Shown here one piece after another: positions 47,561-58,559 of a stretch of 64,000 bases of DNA. The notes below the pieces were generated by a model. That model saw nothing but the letters and a program-made list of their open reading frames with translations. It had not been told where the DNA came from and ran no database searches. This DNA is from Artemia franciscana (Eukaryota; Arthropoda; Branchiopoda; Anostraca; Artemiidae). The translations under genes and the position numbers were made by a program. Within the stretch, counting starts at the first letter, position 1. Every line of letters begins with the position of its first letter. The stretch spans positions 51,158,068 to 51,222,067 of the forward strand of contig NC_088866.1 of the NCBI RefSeq assembly GCF_032884065.1, in the 5' to 3' direction.

Positions 47561-47801
47561 AGCTTTTGATGGTTAGCATTATATTTAATGATTCTTTAAT
47601 ATTTGGAATCAACACAAAAAGCTTTTTTTATTCCCATATTCGCGGCAACATGTACAAATCTGGTTTGCCGTTTGTCTTTTATCGAGGTTTTCAGATGACT
47701 ATTGAATATCTTGAAATAGTTTATAGAGACACTTTTGGGGATAACTTCTTCATGAAGATCGTTCTAGATCGAAGTGCGAAATCGGATCGAAGTGCAACGT
47801 C

Positions 47802-48113
47802 GGATGTACTCTGTTCTTAAATTGCCAGTCTCAAGATAATTCGACCAAGCTGTGTGCCGTCATGTCTGTCTTGTTGGTTGGATGTACTCTGTTCTTAAAT
47901 TGCCAGTCCCAAGATAATTCGACCAAGCTGTGTGCCGTCATGTCTGTCTTGTTGGTTGGATGTACTCTGTTCTTAAATTGCCAGTCTCAAGATAATTCGA
48001 CCAAGCTGTGTGTCGTCATGTCTGTCTTGTTGGTTGGATGTACTCTGTTCTTAAATTGCCAGTCTCAAGATAATTCGACCAAGCTGTGTGCCGTCATGTC
48101 TGTCTTGTTGGTT
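47802..48113 (+). repeat. Minisatellite, 4 x 78 bp
   Basis: Four units start at 47802, 47880, 47958 and 48036 (ggatgtactctgttctta). They differ by one or two bases. Unit length is a multiple of three, so one frame stays open for 98 codons (47862-48158) as a 26-residue protein repeat. This is a by-product of the repeat and not evidence of a gene. Confidence 0.95.
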
Positions 48114-48159
48114 GGACAATTAGAGGCACAGCGATCGACAATACACAAAACGTCTTAGT

Positions 48160-49010
48160 AACCGACTACAGAGTCCTGGGGAACAACTAAACCTGCCCAG
48201 TTAGTCCTGTTTGGATCTTTTGGAGTGGTGCCCGTAACGTTTTCAGAGCACCGACATCCAGCGGATATCCATGCTCAGCAATGGGTCTGATGCAAGACTA
48301 GTAAAGCTGAATGGTCGATTTGAGTGGTAGAAGGTTTCTTTAGCGAAGGGGTATCCCCAGTTTTCTTGCGCAGGATGTTCTTACCCGATCAAGACAAACG
48401 ATATCCCAAGAATTATTAAGTGAGCCATCAAAACGAAATTATCACGTCCAGAGTGTTATTTTGTTCATTAAGTCCTGACCATGCGGGAAGAATAGGAAAG
48501 AAAATAACCTCAAATTTTGACTTTTAACTTTCGTGTTGTTTTTTTTAGAAAAGAGAATTTGTTATATTTGTGTGTGTGAGTGTGTTTTTTTAAGTAAGTA
48601 TTTTTTGTTCCTATTTTCAAATTCAGTAGTTTTTACCTTATCCTAAGAAAAAAATCCCGGACGATGGACCTTGGAGGCTTCTTAAGAGGGTGTCAATAAA
48701 TACTCTGCATTTTTGTGTTTATACTTTTTAAGCAATAGCCTATAGATATTTGCTTTTCATAACTTTAAAACTAAATAAGTAAGAAGCTCCAAAATGCGCT
48801 ACCGTCTCCAAACATCAAAAAAGAGGAAGAAAAACTGAAAAAGAAAGATGTTGTAAAACAGACAGTGGAACATCTCAGCAAATGTTTATTTATGCTTTGA
48901 TAAGCTTATTTTATATTCTCTACCGTACTATATACATCAAATCATTTTTTTTTCTTTAGCCAGAAGTAATTTTTCTTATTCTTTAAGTCATTTAGTCATT
49001 GTTCTTAGTC
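48160..49010. other. Non-coding stretch
   Basis: No motif-bearing frame or clear repeat. There is a short TG-rich run at 48570-48586. Confidence 0.5.
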
Positions 49011-49029
49011 AAGAAGTCATTTTCTTATT

Positions 49030-49490
49030 CTTAGTCATTATTCTGTATATGAAAGGGGTTGTCCCCTCCGCAACGCCTGGCTCTTTAGGCTCCAAATTTG
49101 TTGTTGAGTACCGAGACACCACACGTGCAGCTTTCGGAATTAGGTATTTAGCTCTGGCTATTTGGAATAATATCCCAGCTGGCATTAGGGAGGCGGAACA
49201 AATTGCGTCATTTAAAGTAAAATTAAAAAAAAAATTATTGGGAGTGGGGAGATAATCTTCTTTTCTTATTATTGTTAGCATTTATTTATGTATATTCTGG
49301 TATTAAAGGGTAATTGAGTGGGAGAGTTTTGTTCTTCTTTATTTTTTGCTTTTTAAATAAATAGGTTGAGGATCAGAGGATTTGAGCCATCCAACATCAG
49401 GCTGTTTGAGCCTTCTCTGGGCGGTTGTGTGTATGTATAGTTTTTTTTTTAATTTATTAGTTAATAAAGCATTCATTCATAAAAAAAAAC
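49030..49490 (+). mobile_element. LINE 3' end fragment
   Basis: The frame 49049-49255 encodes the C-terminal tail of a non-LTR reverse transcriptase: YRDTTRAAFGIRYL, then AIWNNIPAGIREAEQIASFK, then a basic tail KLKKKLLG. The 'R....FG.R.....A...WN.IP..IR....ASFK..LK..L' pattern is the standard LINE C-terminus. The 3'UTR follows with a T-rich stretch, TTAATAAAG and a (CATT) tail near 49470-49480. The 5' part is absent. The overlapping minus frame is a shadow. Confidence 0.8.
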
Positions 49491-49499
49491 AGAAAAAAA

Positions 49500-50390
49500 A
49501 CTACCACAAGTCAGCCTCAATAAATAGATGAAACCCAAAACGAATAGAAAGTACAATAAATAACCGAGTCAAACTAAAAACGAACCAAAATTAAAATGAG
49601 TAGGGCTCAAAATCCCTACGCCTTCTCAAGGCCAGAATATAATTTACACTTTACTATATAAAATTCAAATGAATGTGCATTGCCAGTTTAACATATTTAT
49701 GCTAATATTTATTCCTTGAAATTTTAATTAACTTTTTATTTCTTAAAGTTATAAAAGTGAAAAATGAAGAAAATTCAGTAAATTGCAAATTATATTCTGG
49801 CTTTTAGAAAGCATACCACAGTTCTTTACTTAAAAAACAACAACTTATTTTGTGGAAAAAGCTTTTTATAATTCATTTCTGTTCGTTTTATATTGATATA
49901 GTCTTTTTCAGGAAAAAATAAACTATTAGTTCGAATCTTTCTGGTTTTTCTTTAAGAATTTATAGTTTGGCATGCTATTTGTATGCTGGAGAAACATTTT
50001 CAGCAATTTTTAACAACATAAACCCTTTTAAAAATCATGACAAAAATAGTAGCGTTAATTTAGCTTTATTATAAATAAAATTTGAAAATCATGACACAAA
50101 GAGTAGTGTTAATTTAATTTGATTATAAATAAAACTTAATATCATTCATAAAAAATTATATCTGCTCTTTCACAGCCTGGAAATATTTACACTCTTTTGA
50201 TTTAGTAAAATATTAGTTATGCTGAACAAAATGGCTGTCTTTGATTTTGATTGGAAGTGTCTGAAAAATTATGAGCTAAAGAGAAGAGCTGACTGCCCTC
50301 CAATAACTTTTGACTCCTAAGAAGCCACTGGAAATATTAAATTTCAATCATATTAGCTCCTTTAAAATAATTAAATAAAAAAACAAGTTT
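49500..50390. other. AT-rich stretch with family D fragment
   Basis: 49515-49615 is the inverted partner of 15340-15450. The remainder is AT-rich and shows nothing else, apart from two ~60-bp similar blocks at 50030-50080 and 50085-50140 (aaaatcatgacaaa.agtag.gttaattta). Confidence 0.6.
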
Positions 50391-50394
50391 TTTA

Positions 50395-52075
50395 GCTGAA
50401 AGTAAGGAGCGACATTAAAACTTAAAACGAACAGAAATTACTTCGTATATGAAAGGGGCTGCTTCCTCATCAACGCCCCGCTCTTTACGCTAAAGTTTGA
50501 CTCTTTCTCTCAACTCTGCTTTTTAAAACAGTAAAAAACTATAGCGTAAAGAGCGGGGCGTTTATGAGGAAGCAGCCCCTTTCATATACGAAGTAATTTC
50601 TGTTCGTTTCAAGTTTTAATGTCGCTCCTTACTTTCAGCTAAAAAAAACTTGTTTTTTTAATTAATTTCTGAACTTTTTGAATGAACGCATGTTTTGATT
50701 TTGGCTCTCCGCAGAGGAATAATTAACACGAAATTTGCAAGTTTTTTTTTTGGCTAAATGGCTTTCTCATAGTTTTGATCGAATGATTTTGAGAAAAAAG
50801 GGAACGGTGGAGGAAGCCTGGTTGCCCTGCTATTTTTTGGTTACTTAAAAAGGCAACTACAACTTTTAATTTTTACGAATGTTTTTATTAGTAAAAGATA
50901 AACGTAACTTATAAATTAGCTTGCATAACGCACTTTTGTAATCTCATGTTTTTATTACATATATGAGGGGTTCAACCCCTCGTCAGTACCTCGCTCTTTA
51001 CACTAAAGATTAAATGTTGTCCTAATTATTAAAGAATGACCCCTGAGTCACAAAAGCCATAGAATAAATAGTTGAAATCTCTAAAAATAATTTAGCGTAA
51101 ACAGCGGGGTATTAGGAGGAGGTGGTCCCCTCATATGCGTAATAATTTCTGTTCGTTTAAAGCTTTAATGCTGCTCCTTACTTCCAGTTGAAAAACTTTA
51201 AATATTTGTTTTTTCATTGTTTTTTTTTGTGAATAATGCTAGAAAATCCTGCGCTCCCTTCATGGAAATTTTCTTCCCCCATGACAAATTCCTCGATGGA
51301 AAGTTCCCCCAACATATCCCCCTCTTGTCAATCCCTCCCCCAACCAAAAAATCCCCCTGAAAACGTCTGTACACTTCCCAATAACCATTACTATATGCAA
51401 GCACCGGTCAAAGTTTGTAACTTGTAGCCCCTCCCATGGGGACTGTGGGGGAGTAAGTCGTCCCCAAAGACATAGTTATAAGGTTTTTTGACTACGCATA
51501 AAATGGCTATCTCAGAATTTTGATCCGTTGACTTTGGGAAAATAATTAGCGTGGGAGGGGGCCTAGGTGCCCTCCAATTTTTTCGGTCACTTAAAAAGGG
51601 CACTAGAACTTTTCATTTCCGTTAAAATGAGCCCTCTCGCAAGATTCTAGGACAACTGGGTCGATACGATCACCCATAGAAAAAAAAACAAAAACAAAAA
51701 AAAAAACAAACAAACAAATAAACACGCATCCGTGATCTGCCTTCTGGCAAAAAATACAAAATTCCACATTTTCGTAGATAGTAGCTTGAAACTTCTACAA
51801 TAGGGTTCTCTGATACACTGAATCTGATGGTGTGATTTTGTTAAGATTGTATGACTTTTAGGGGGTGTTTCCCCCTATTTTCTAAAATGAGGCAAATTTT
51901 CTCAGGCTCGTAACTTTTGATGGGTAAGACTAAACTTGATAGAACTTATATATTTAAAATCAGCATTAAAATGCGATTCTTTTGATGTAGCTATTGGTAT
52001 CAAAACTCCATTTTTTAGAGTTTTGGTTACTATTGAGCCGGGTCGCTCCTTTACCATGAACTGTATGATCTGACA
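50395..52075 (+). repeat. Dispersed repeat family A, copy 2 (best preserved)
   Basis: The most complete copy. It starts with the hairpin 50398-50642, has a second partial hairpin (50950-51190), the ggaaaatttcccc-rich block (51240-51350), gcaccggtcaaagtttgtaac, ggggactgtgggggagtaag, gttttttgactacgc, gtcgatacgatcaccc, an A/C-rich run near 51680-51720, gatctgccttctggcaaaa, cttgaaacttctacaatagg, ctcaggctcgtaacttttga, and ends in gagccgggtcgctcctt near 52045. No coding frame spans it. It may be a long MITE-like or other non-autonomous element. Confidence 0.85.
50398..50642. repeat. Near-perfect 104-bp hairpin (family A)
   Basis: The left arm is about 50398-50501 and the right arm about 50539-50642. 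Aligned by eye the arms differ at three positions over 104 bases, with a spacer of about 37 bases. The same fold with the same spacer wording (tatgactct..gtcacaactctgctttttaaa) occurs at 53876-54122. Confidence 0.92.
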
Positions 52076-52079
52076 TTAC

Positions 52080-52680
52080 TGGCTAAGATAGAGCATCGCT
52101 GTCTATGTCCTTATGTGCCCTATATTGCTTGCCCTTTTAATACCTCCATGCATATAGTTTTTTTCTTTAATTGAAACTTACCCTAAACGTTCCCTAAAAG
52201 TTTCAACTTAATGTTATTAGTGTCATTAGTTATAGTGACCGTAGAAGCAGCAATAAATGTATACCCAGAGTGTCTTGAGTCTGTCAGAGTGTTCAAAGAT
52301 AACAACCTATGAAGGTGAAATTTTCATACAATATTTTTGTTGTACAGATGACAACCAACCGTCCGCATGCAGGTTGTAAAAACGGCACATCAGCAACATC
52401 TTAGGAAAAGTTCCGGGTGTAAAATTAAAGATTGCAACACTTGTTGTGGGGGATGTTGAACTAACCAAAAGACAATATTTGCATCACAGTACTACTGCTT
52501 CTACTCCTACAACAACTGCAGTAGTATCCCTTCAACAACTTTCACGACATCCCTAGTTTTAAAGGAGACCCTACTTTAAAAGGGTGCACGTCATTCCACG
52601 ACAGCTAGCAGGCGCACGTTACGTAATAGGGAACTAAGAGATACAGGTACATTTTACGTCATAGGAAATGTTCTTTCTAT
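52080..52680. other. Non-coding stretch
   Basis: No open frame with a motif. Somewhat higher GC than nearby sequence, with no element that I recognise. Confidence 0.5.
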
Positions 52681-52689
52681 ACTTATTAT

Positions 52690-53570
52690 GCTTAAAAAGC
52701 TAAGGGTATGGGGGAAACCTTCAAGGGGCTTCTTTATTCCCGGATTGCCTTTTAAAAACCTTTGGGGCTTCTTTACCCCAGGATTTATGGGATTGTTACA
52801 GAATAGTTTCTTTCTTCAAAAACCTACGAGAGACAGGGAATATTTAATTCAAGATATCTAAGATTGTTATGATTAAAAACCTTCAGGGCCTTGTTTACTT
52901 CAGGGTTTTTTTTTAACCTTCGGAGCTTCTTTAATTCAGGATTTCCTTGGGTTTTACCAATAGTTCCTTTAAAAACAAAACCTAAAAGGGCCAGAGCTTG
53001 TTTAATTCAAGATTTCTAAGATTATTCTTAAAAAAAAACTTCAGGGGCTTCTTTACTTCAGGATTTTTTTTTTAAACCTTCGGAGCTCCTTTACTTCAGG
53101 ATTTCCTTGGTTTTACCAAATAGTTCCTTTAAAAACAAAACCTAAAAGGGCCAGAGCTTGTTTACTTCAAGATTTCTAAGATTATTCTTAAAAAAACCAA
53201 CTTTCAGGGCCTTGTTTACTTCAGGAATTTTTTTAAAAAACCTTCAGAGCTTCTTTACTTGAGATTTTCCTTGGGTTTTACCTAATAGTTCCTTTAAAAA
53301 CAAAACCTAAAAGGGCCAGTTCAAGATTTCTAAGATTATTCTTAAAAAAAACAAACTTCAGGGCCTTCTTTACTTCAGGATTTCATTTTGTTTTACATAA
53401 TAGTTTCTTTTAAAAAACCCGCAAGGGCCAGGGCTTCTTTACACCGGGATTTCTCAGGTTGATCTTTATAAAACTTTCAGGTTCCTGTCAAATCTAGATT
53501 ATTCTTTTAAAAACTTCAAGGGCTTGTTTACTTCAGGATTTCTAAGGTTGTTCTTTAAAATAAAAACTGC
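52690..53570. repeat. Tandem array, unit about 180 bp built of ~60-bp subunits
   Basis: Sub-units with 'cttcaggggcttctttacttc' followed by aggattt recur throughout. From 52910 to 53400 they are arranged in a higher-order unit (tttccttgg.ttttacc, atagttcctttaaaaac, aaaacctaaaagggccag, ttcaagatttctaagatta) repeated at least three times with spacing of about 180 bases. Confidence 0.88.
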
Positions 53571-53869
53571 AGGATCTACTCTCCCAAGTAAGGACAAACT
53601 CCTCACACCATCCCAATACACCAGCCATTTTATATAAGCAAATTTGCGACCATTTTCTACGACCTGAACCATTAGAGAGACTATTGACTTTATGGAACAC
53701 AGAATTCCCGTTATTTTCTGGAAAACATTTGCTGCTATTCTAACAGGGGACCGAAGGATTCCTTTGTTTCCCGGGGGATATAAAAATAGGTATTGAACAA
53801 ACTCCCCCATCAGTTACCCCCATCAGTCTTATATCAGATTCTGAAAGTGATTAAATAAAAACAACAAGG

Positions 53870-55560
53870 TTCTTTTTTACTGAAAATAAGGAACAGTATT
53901 AAAACTTAAAGTGAACAGAAAATATTCGGTATTGAAAGGGGCTGTCCCCTCCTCAACACCCCAATCTTTACGCTAAAGTATGACTCTATGTCACAACTCT
54001 GCTTTTTAAACAATAAAAACTTTAGCGTAAAGAGCGGGGAGTTGAGGAGGGGACAACCCCTTTCATATATGGAATAACTTCTGTTTGTTTCAATTTTTAA
54101 TGTCGCTCCTTACTTTCAGTTAAAACTCTAGCGTAAGAGCGAGCTACTGAGGACAGGAAACCCATCTCGTATACAAAATATTTTTCGTTAGTTTTCAGCT
54201 TTAATGTTGCTTCTTACTTTTAGTTGAAGTTTTATTCAATTGCTGACCATTTTTTAAATAATACAGGAAATTCAGTTTCCCCTAAATGGAAAATTCCATT
54301 CTCCCGCGAAAATACGCCCATTGAAAGACTCTCCCAAATAACTTTAATTAGCGATATGTGCAGAACTAATTTTTAAGGCATAGTAAAAAATCGACCAAAA
54401 ATCTGGATACTATTCTTACAAAAATGAGAGTAACATGATGAGCAATTCTCAAATGACTGAAATGAATGAAAGAAAATATCTTTAAAAGATATACGGAATA
54501 ACTTCTGCTTGTTTTAGATATTAATGTTATTCCTTACTTTCAGTTGGAAATTTTTTTTTTTTATTTAACAAATAGCCACAAGCCGAACATAAGCAATATC
54601 TTTGGTTTATCATCAAATAAAATTCAAGTTATGGAGCTGGTTAAGGTAAAATTAAATTCTAAGAATGGCCAGAACTTAACACAGACAAAATATTGCTTAT
54701 ATTGGCCATTATTTTACAAGATTTAAACTTTAGCGTAAAGAGTGAGGTATTAACGAGGGGGAGGACCTTTTCATATACATAATCTGAGGGGCTTTATCCC
54801 TTCGTCAATGCCTCACTCTTTACGCTACAGTTCGAATTTTGCTCCAATTCTCTAAGAATGATCCTTGAATCTCGAAGACCGTTTAGTTAAGAATAAATAG
54901 CTCTTATTAAATTACTAAAAAATACTTAGCGTAAACAGCGAGGTATTGATGATTGGACAAACCCCCCTAATATAAGTAATAATTTCTGTTCCGTTACAAG
55001 TTATAATGTTACTCCTTACTTTCAGTTGAGAAAAACCTCGCGTAAACAGCGAGGTATTGACGATTGGACAAACCCCACTAATATAAGTAATAATTTCTGT
55101 TCGTTTCAAGTTATAATGTTACTCCTTACTTTCAGTTGAGAAAAACTCTTTTTTTAATTTAATTTCTAATAATTCTTTTAATAATGCAGGGATGTCCAGC
55201 ACCCCCTCCAAAGAAATTATTTTCTCTCACAAAATTCCTCCAAGGAAAAATCCTCCCACGTAACCCAATCCCCCCGTCCCCACCAATAACAAATAATATA
55301 TTTGAACAATGGGTTAATAAATTGCAGCTCTCCCTTGGGGACTGTGGGGGATTAATTCATCCAAAAAGACATAGGTATTAAATACTATGCTGAACAAAAT
55401 GGTTATGTAAAAATTTTGATCCAGTGACTAGGGAAAAATGAGCCTGGGAGGGAGCCTAGTTGCCCTCCTATTTTTTATCATTTAAAATAGGTACTAGCCC
55501 TTTTAATTTCCGTTCTAATGAATCCTATCGCAAAATTCCAGGACTACTGGGTTGATAGAA
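53870..55560 (+). repeat. Dispersed repeat family A, copy 3 (with internal duplication)
   Basis: Begins with the hairpin 53876-54122, followed by partial hairpin segments. A ~100-bp piece (agcgtaaacagcgaggtattga) is duplicated in tandem at 54926-55028 and 55037-55140. The rest follows family A order to the gttgatagaatcatccctt site at 55550-55567. There the second transposon begins, at the A/C-rich position where copies 2 and 1 continue. Confidence 0.82.
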
Positions 55561-55567
55561 TCATCCC

Positions 55568-57350
55568 TTGGAAAAAAAACAAAAAAAAAGTAAAGTAAGA
55601 CTATTTGACTTCTCTGACGAGGATTTGGTGACAAATTTTGGCTTTGATAATTACCCTTTGTCACTATACCCTATGAGGAATATAAGAATATGCATGAGCT
55701 GTGGGGGGTTATCAAGAGAAAAATTTCTGCACGAAAAAAGGATGGTGTCACATTCAACTATTCAATGGAACAAAGAAGAATTTACATTACAAGCCCATTT
55801 GAGAATGAAAGAATTTTCCTTGATGAGGATTTATGCTAGGTTCTCAGTTTTAAAGAAGGTATTATTTAAGAAAAAAATTCTGTTGAAAGGATCATAATAT
55901 GATCCTTTCAGAGAAAGTCTGTCGACTGTTTTTCGTAAATACGCTAGGAATTTCTGAACAGATGGTGAAAACTGCGTTGAAGAAAAAAGTGCCTGGTACG
56001 GGAGCTTCGAAAAGGGATGAAAGAGGTCTAAAAGAGGAATCCCGCAGATTCACCGATATAAGAGAACTTAAATCATGCAGGGAGCATATAAAACCTTTGA
56101 AAAAAGCCCCAAGCCATTACTGCAGAGCTAGATCTAAATCTCAGTATTTGGAAGATAGGATCAAGAGTCATGCTCAACTTTATAGACTCTATCGAGAGTG
56201 GTGCCTGGAAAACAATAGACAAGCTGCAAGATCCGACAAATACAGAGAAATTTTTCAGCATGAGTTCAATCTCAGGTTTTTCCGTCCCAAAAAAGACCAA
56301 TGTGACAAGTGTGTTGCGATGGAAAATGCTAGCCCTCAGATGAAAGAACAGTTGACTATACAGCACAGTGAGCACATCAGAAACAAGGAAGAAAGTAGAA
56401 AGTTTATGGCAGAGGAACAAGAGAGAGGAAAGATGGACCCTGAAAGGATTATCATAGCGTGCTTTGACTTGCAAAAGGTCCTACAGTGTCCGCGTGGAGA
56501 AGTTTCTTCTTATTACTATAAGTTGAAACTTGACTGTTACAATCTCAGTATCTATAACTGCAACACTCGCGAAGGAAATTGCTACATGTTGCATGCTGGC
56601 ACTGCTAAAAGATGCTCGTCATAAATCGGGAGTTGCGTCTACAGCTTTATTGTGAGTAAGGTAGAGAAAGGAGCAAAAGAATTCGTTTTCATAAGTGACA
56701 ATTGCGGAGGACAAAACAAGAACAAAAACCTTGTTTCCCTTTATTTATACTGGGCCAGTAAATTTAAGATAGTAATTACTCACATGTATCTTGAAACCGG
56801 GCACACGCAAAATCAAAACGATTCGGTCCATGCTGTCATCAAGAGATTTGCTAAGAACCAAACAGTGTATGTGCCTTCTCAGTGGTTTCAGATGGCAAAA
56901 AGTGCATGTTTGAAGAATCCTTACAAAGTAAAGGAAATGGGGATGTCTGATTTCTATGATCTTGATAAGCTATGTAGAGAGACTAGTGATAATTTTAACG
57001 TCGATATCAACGGGGTTAAAGTGAACTTCACAGAAATCCGAGTGTTGAAAGTTGATTACACATTGCCTGACATGATTAGTGTTCAGACCAGCTGGGCAGC
57101 TGAAGACATCAAGATGATTGAAACAATCAGGAGGTCAAGAAGGGGGAAAGCTTCAGCGAAGAAGTCAGCTGGGTCGTGCAATTTGCAAAAGCTGTATTCT
57201 GGTCCAGTTCCAATTCGCGGAAGAGTGTACCGCGATATTCAAGATCTTTGTAAAAAAAATTTGATTCCTGAAACTTACCACCAGTTTTTCAAAGACCTTC
57301 CGTTCGATTGTTTAAAAGAAGGTTCTGCGGAGTCGGATGATTCTGATTAA
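55568..57350 (+). pseudogene. Transposase, near-intact with one internal stop
   Basis: The main frame runs 55899-57350, about 484 codons, broken only by a TAA at 56622-56624 in GTAKRCSS-stop-IGSC. Similar proteins have Glu there, so a single G-to-T change explains it. Upstream, the 55568-55897 segment (ICMSCGGLSREKF) is in another frame and shows the expected N-terminal Cys pattern, so one frameshift lies near 55890. Domain cues in order: VCRLFFVNTLGIS, KKDQCDKCVAME (zinc-type CxxC), IIACFDLQKVLQCP (first catalytic Asp), FISDNCGGQNKN (second Asp), and LETGHTQNQNDSVHAVIKR (likely third acidic residue). Such proteins are common in arthropods. I cannot fix the superfamily with certainty; Sola-like is one possibility. 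The minus frame 56073-56474 is a shadow. Confidence 0.82.
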
Positions 57351-57455
57351 CTTTGTTTTATTTTTCACTTTTGATACTTCGAATAGTAATTTTTCATTTA
57401 GTCATCCTTTGAATATGAATTAAAATAATATATCGTGAAATATTTGATATAATAC

Positions 57456-57793
57456 GGACATAGGATGGACTGTGTTGTCTTTCAGCAGGGCTTCTCAGAT
57501 CTGTAACTATCCTATGTCCAAAATTGGACTTGGGATTGTCTCGTTCTGATGTAGATAATATGACTACCATCCTATATCCAGTTTTTTCGACGTTCTGACC
57601 TAAGTAGGTCAAAAATATCTTCACTAATACATAGCCAATACGAAAGAAACTCTACAGTCCGGTTGTTCCCCTATAACCTCTTTTTGAAGTACTGGAAAAA
57701 TAATCTTAAAAACTTCAAATAGCTCTCCTGAAAAGTAGCGGTTTTGGACGTAGGATAGTTTGAATCGACGCCCATTTGGAGGTAGGATAGTTT
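57456..57793. repeat. Cluster of five GGACATAGGATAGTT-like motifs
   Basis: Copies at 57456-57468 (+), 57506-57519 (-), 57567-57579 (-), 57746-57760 (+) and 57777-57793 (+), all built on TAGGAT. They occur only downstream of the transposase pseudogene. Sub-terminal repeats of this kind often bind transposase. Confidence 0.75.
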
Positions 57794-58439
57794 CATTTTA
57801 GTGTAGCGATATTATCTATGCAGACTATGCACCAGGCTTCTCATCAGACAATTGTATAATACTTTATCCATCCTTTGTCAAGACATTGTGAGTTGGTAAT
57901 ACCAATACCACTACAATGAAAAGTTACCTTCAATATATTCCAGTCAATGCTTCGTATTTAGAGCCCTGTCAGTGAACATTAAGAACTGAATTGGGTAATC
58001 CTCTAGCAAAAAAAAAGAAGCTTTGGTTGTGATAACATGTCTTTTTCAACCCATTCAGTGAGGTGGCTAATATAAAAAATACGTTTGTTTGTCCTGATAT
58101 TGATTGCTGTTGCTACTCTTGGACCACAATAATTGGGTCATGGAATGAACTATTACAGGGGTCTTTCGTCAATGTCCGGTTATGGTCTCGGCAAATGGTC
58201 TGCTAAGTTTTTTGCTCTGCATTACCACTGACAAAAAAAAATGCACCTCTTTTCAATTATTACCTAATCTGTGGTTTTAGATAATATTATCCAGTTAAAT
58301 GCTTGAAGTTTATTAAAAGTAATAGCCCATTGTTCCAAGGAATCAAATGCTATTGCCTAAGGCTACATTAGCATACTTCATAAACAAACAGTACTGCATC
58401 AATGTTGGAACCCCTACTTTTCATAATTTTCATTAACAG

Positions 58440-58480
58440 GAATAAACCACCAACTGCCCAAGTCTGGTATCATTCTGTTG
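58440..58480 (+). other. Possible 41-nt exon
   Basis: Flanked by tttcattaacag and gtaagt, a strong acceptor and donor. Two frames are open. The one that ends in phase 1 (NKPPTAQVWYHSV) fits the phase of the exon at 61057 but not the one at 60957, which needs phase 1 in. The protein is not recognised. It may be chance. Confidence 0.3.
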
Positions 58481-58559
58481 GTAAGTGCCACTTTGTCCTT
58501 TCTGCCAGTGCCTTTACTTGATATTTTCTAAAATCAACAACTTCAAACAGTTTGTGGAA

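Larger units (their letters stand above)
55568..57793 (+). mobile_element. DNA transposon with transposase of 'DNCGGQN' type, 5' end lost
   Basis: Contains a transposase pseudogene (55568-57350) and a 3' sub-terminal zone with repeated motifs (57456-57793). No matching inverted terminus was seen upstream of 55568, where family A repeat directly adjoins. The left end is therefore missing or very diverged. Confidence 0.72.

Noticed and set aside
47862..48158. 98-codon plus-strand frame of a 26-residue repeat
   Set aside because: Open only because the minisatellite unit is a multiple of three. No start context or transcript signal.
56073..56474. 133-codon minus-strand frame
   Set aside because: Antisense to the transposase pseudogene, whose plus-strand motifs are clear.
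58155..58225. Possible first exon with MSGYGLGKWSAK and a small cluster of CG
   Set aside because: No usable donor after it and no family match. Too short to support.
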